Assembly (NCBI GenBank): GCA_964467165.1 | Contig: CAYXOL010000022.1 | Location: 1-64,000, forward strand | Direction of reading: 5' to 3' | Origin: Clostridium_AD sp964467165 | GTDB taxonomy: Bacteria > Bacillota > Clostridia > Clostridiales > Clostridiaceae | DNA length: 64,000 bases | Shown here: piece after piece, positions 62,539-64,000 of the stretch | Numbering within the stretch: the stretch's first letter is position 1 | How the letters are laid out: each line of letters begins with the position of its first letter | Notes under the pieces: generated by a model | Seen by the model: only the letters and a program-made list of their open reading frames with translations | Databases searched by the model: none | What the model was told of the DNA's origin: nothing | Position numbers and translations under genes: made by a program

Positions 62539-63840
62539 TCATTTGATTTTTTGTTTAGTAAGGTTAGAAAAATTATATTCTTTATTTAAAATAAGTAACA
62601 AAGTTTGTCCCAGAGCGGAATCCAGATGTTCTCTTATTGGTTTTAAACTGTTATTTGGGTCTTTATTTATAACACTTTTATATAACTCATATTTTAAGTT
62701 AATTTCCTCTAATTTAAGACTATAAAGTTCTCTTGCCGATTTTATTACTGTTCGTTCAAATTTATCAGCATCACAAGAGTTTAATTTTTCAATGAATCGT
62801 GCAACATTTCTATTATCAATATTATTATTTATAGTAATGCCTCGCTTATAATCAAAAAAAATTCTATTTAATTCATTTATACAAAATTTAATGTAGTTTT
62901 TTTTGTTTTTCATGAAAAAAACTGGGTTTAAATTATCTTGAAGTTCATCAATTAACTTTTCTGAGCTTTTATAATCATCTAGTTGTTTTTTTAATAATTC
63001 TGGAGAAGCATAAATAGAATTAAGAAAATTGGTATAAGTGCTCCTTATTTCATCTTCAGTTACATCTTCGTTGTTACAATTCATAATTTCTTTAAATAGA
63101 TCAATTGGCATACTGCTGTCAAACTCAGAATTTTTATCTCTATGAAATCTTTGAAAACCTTCTTTCAATATGTTATCTATCGAATATCCTAAATCATTTT
63201 GAGCATTGAATTGATTTAAAGAGTCGAAATTTAAAATGGGTATTTGAGTATTATTTTTGTAATGATTAAGTTCAGAAGCATGGGTAAAATAATTATCAAT
63301 CCACTGATCAATCTCAGAGATTAGATCAGTTAAAACATTACCAGCGTTAGAGTTACTATATAATGATATGGTAGCAAACAGTAAACTAAGTCTATCTAGC
63401 AATATAGGTATAAATTTAGCCAATGTGTAGTTATATTTGAAATTTTCATTATTCTTAATAAAAAGTTTTAAATAATCCGGGAGATTATTTATGTCGTTAA
63501 TAATATAGTTGTTATATTGTGAAATTGTACTAGAAGTAATTTTATTATTACCTGATCGTAGATCATATAACGGATTCTGTGTAAAATTTTTCATCATTAT
63601 AGATAATAAATCAGCAATATCATATTGTATCTCATATTCTAATTCTTCAGTATTTTCACGTTTTAGGTCCTTTTTATCAATATCAAAATAGTTTAAAAAA
63701 GGCATTATTACTTTAAACGTGTTTTTATTTATAGTACCTTGGTTATATTTTTTCATAAATTCATAATGAGTGTAATTTATTTTAATTTCTTTTCTAAAGT
63801 TCTTTTTATATTTTGGTTTATTATCGGGACTTTTTTTCAT
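62539..63840 (-). CDS. Unrecognised helical protein of the mobile element
   Basis: A 433-residue soluble, Asn/Lys/Ile-rich protein with a basic N terminus (KKSPDNKPKYKKNFRKEIK). Helical stretches predominate, for example ELEYEIQYDIADLLSIMMKN and LTDLISEIDQWIDNYF. No catalytic motif, zinc site or membrane segment is seen. AAAGGTAGG precedes the ATG. It is the first gene seen of a minus-strand run with the ATPase, xis and int and has its own terminator. Sequence beyond 63841 shows only a probable promoter region. Role unknown; abortive-infection or replication accessory functions are possible guesses. Confidence 0.7.
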   Translation of the reverse strand: MKKSPDNKPKYKKNFRKEIKINYTHYEFMKKYNQGTINKNTFKVIMPFLNYFDIDKKDLKRENTEELEYEIQYDIADLLSIMMKNFTQNPLYDLRSGNNKITSSTISQYNNYIINDINNLPDYLKLFIKNNENFKYNYTLAKFIPILLDRLSLLFATISLYSNSNAGNVLTDLISEIDQWIDNYFTHASELNHYKNNTQIPILNFDSLNQFNAQNDLGYSIDNILKEGFQRFHRDKNSEFDSSMPIDLFKEIMNCNNEDVTEDEIRSTYTNFLNSIYASPELLKKQLDDYKSSEKLIDELQDNLNPVFFMKNKKNYIKFCINELNRIFFDYKRGITINNNIDNRNVARFIEKLNSCDADKFERTVIKSARELYSLKLEEINLKYELYKSVINKDPNNSLKPIREHLDSALGQTLLLILNKEYNFSNLTKQKIK

Positions 63841-64000
63841 CTTAGATTCCTACCTTTTATATTTTAATTATGAAAGATTAATAGATTGTTTTGTTAGAGT
63901 TGTATCCTGAAAAAAATTTAATTTTTAAGTTGTAGATTATTGAAATTCAGACTTAAAATCGTATTCTAACATATATATAATTTAACTTTATTACAGCATT

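Overview
The window is low-GC DNA (by eye near 30% GC) with AGGAGG-type ribosome binding sites, a T-box leader, a group-B-like [FeFe] hydrogenase, sigma-54 control and spore-former-style two-component systems. This fits an anaerobic Clostridium sensu lato. The species cannot be fixed from the sequence alone.

Layout. 1-900 holds gene remnants: the tail of an unknown gene and a fragment of an XPB-type helicase. 1059-6437 is a compact chemotaxis-type operon (receptor, CheW, CheA, CheY-like regulator) without CheB or CheR. 6621-8211 is a T-box-controlled seryl-tRNA synthetase. 8664-12494 is an excisionase-HTH/periplasmic-binding-fold regulator followed by modABC molybdate transport. 12590-15285 is a zinc-type ABC uptake operon behind a dyad operator. 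15325-15876 is a decayed CHASE-domain gene. A cell-wall glucosaminidase, a MacB/FtsX-type exporter with its own two-component system, an HD-GYP phosphodiesterase, the hydrogenase and an FTR1-type iron permease follow. 26817-33060 is an alpha-glucan block: two GH13 enzymes and malEFG without its ATPase. 33159-36249 has a small ORF, a DUF2680-like exported protein and a second two-component system.

The most coherent system is 36533-55041, about 18.5 kb devoted to molybdenum-cofactor chemistry. A sigma-54 enhancer-binding regulator carries palindromic sites inside its own 3' end and faces a textbook -24/-12 promoter. Downstream lie a MoeA/MogA-like protein, a MOP-type molybdenum aldehyde oxidoreductase, a multi-domain FAD/Fe-S/CCG electron-transfer protein, and a run of maturation-type genes: rubredoxin-like protein, methyltransferase, C-GCAxxG-C-C protein, radical SAM protein, XdhC, a MobA-like/HD fusion, a histidine phosphatase and a PaaK-like ligase. 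The order resembles the Desulfovibrio DVU_1551-1559 neighbourhood. A scar then contains an inverted xdhC fragment, a long palindrome, an orphaned riboswitch-like RNA with its terminator, and a deleted tungstate-type ABC ATPase. Intact moaB, moaA, moaC and a MOSC protein close the block. Together with modABC, the window covers molybdate import, cofactor assembly, sulfuration, the enzyme and its probable electron acceptor.

From tRNA-Ser(CGA) at 56377 to the window end the gene style changes. A tyrosine integrase, an excisionase-like protein, a DUF927-like replication ATPase with N-terminal 12-residue repeats and an unrecognised helical protein, all on the minus strand, look like one end of an integrative element that runs past the window.
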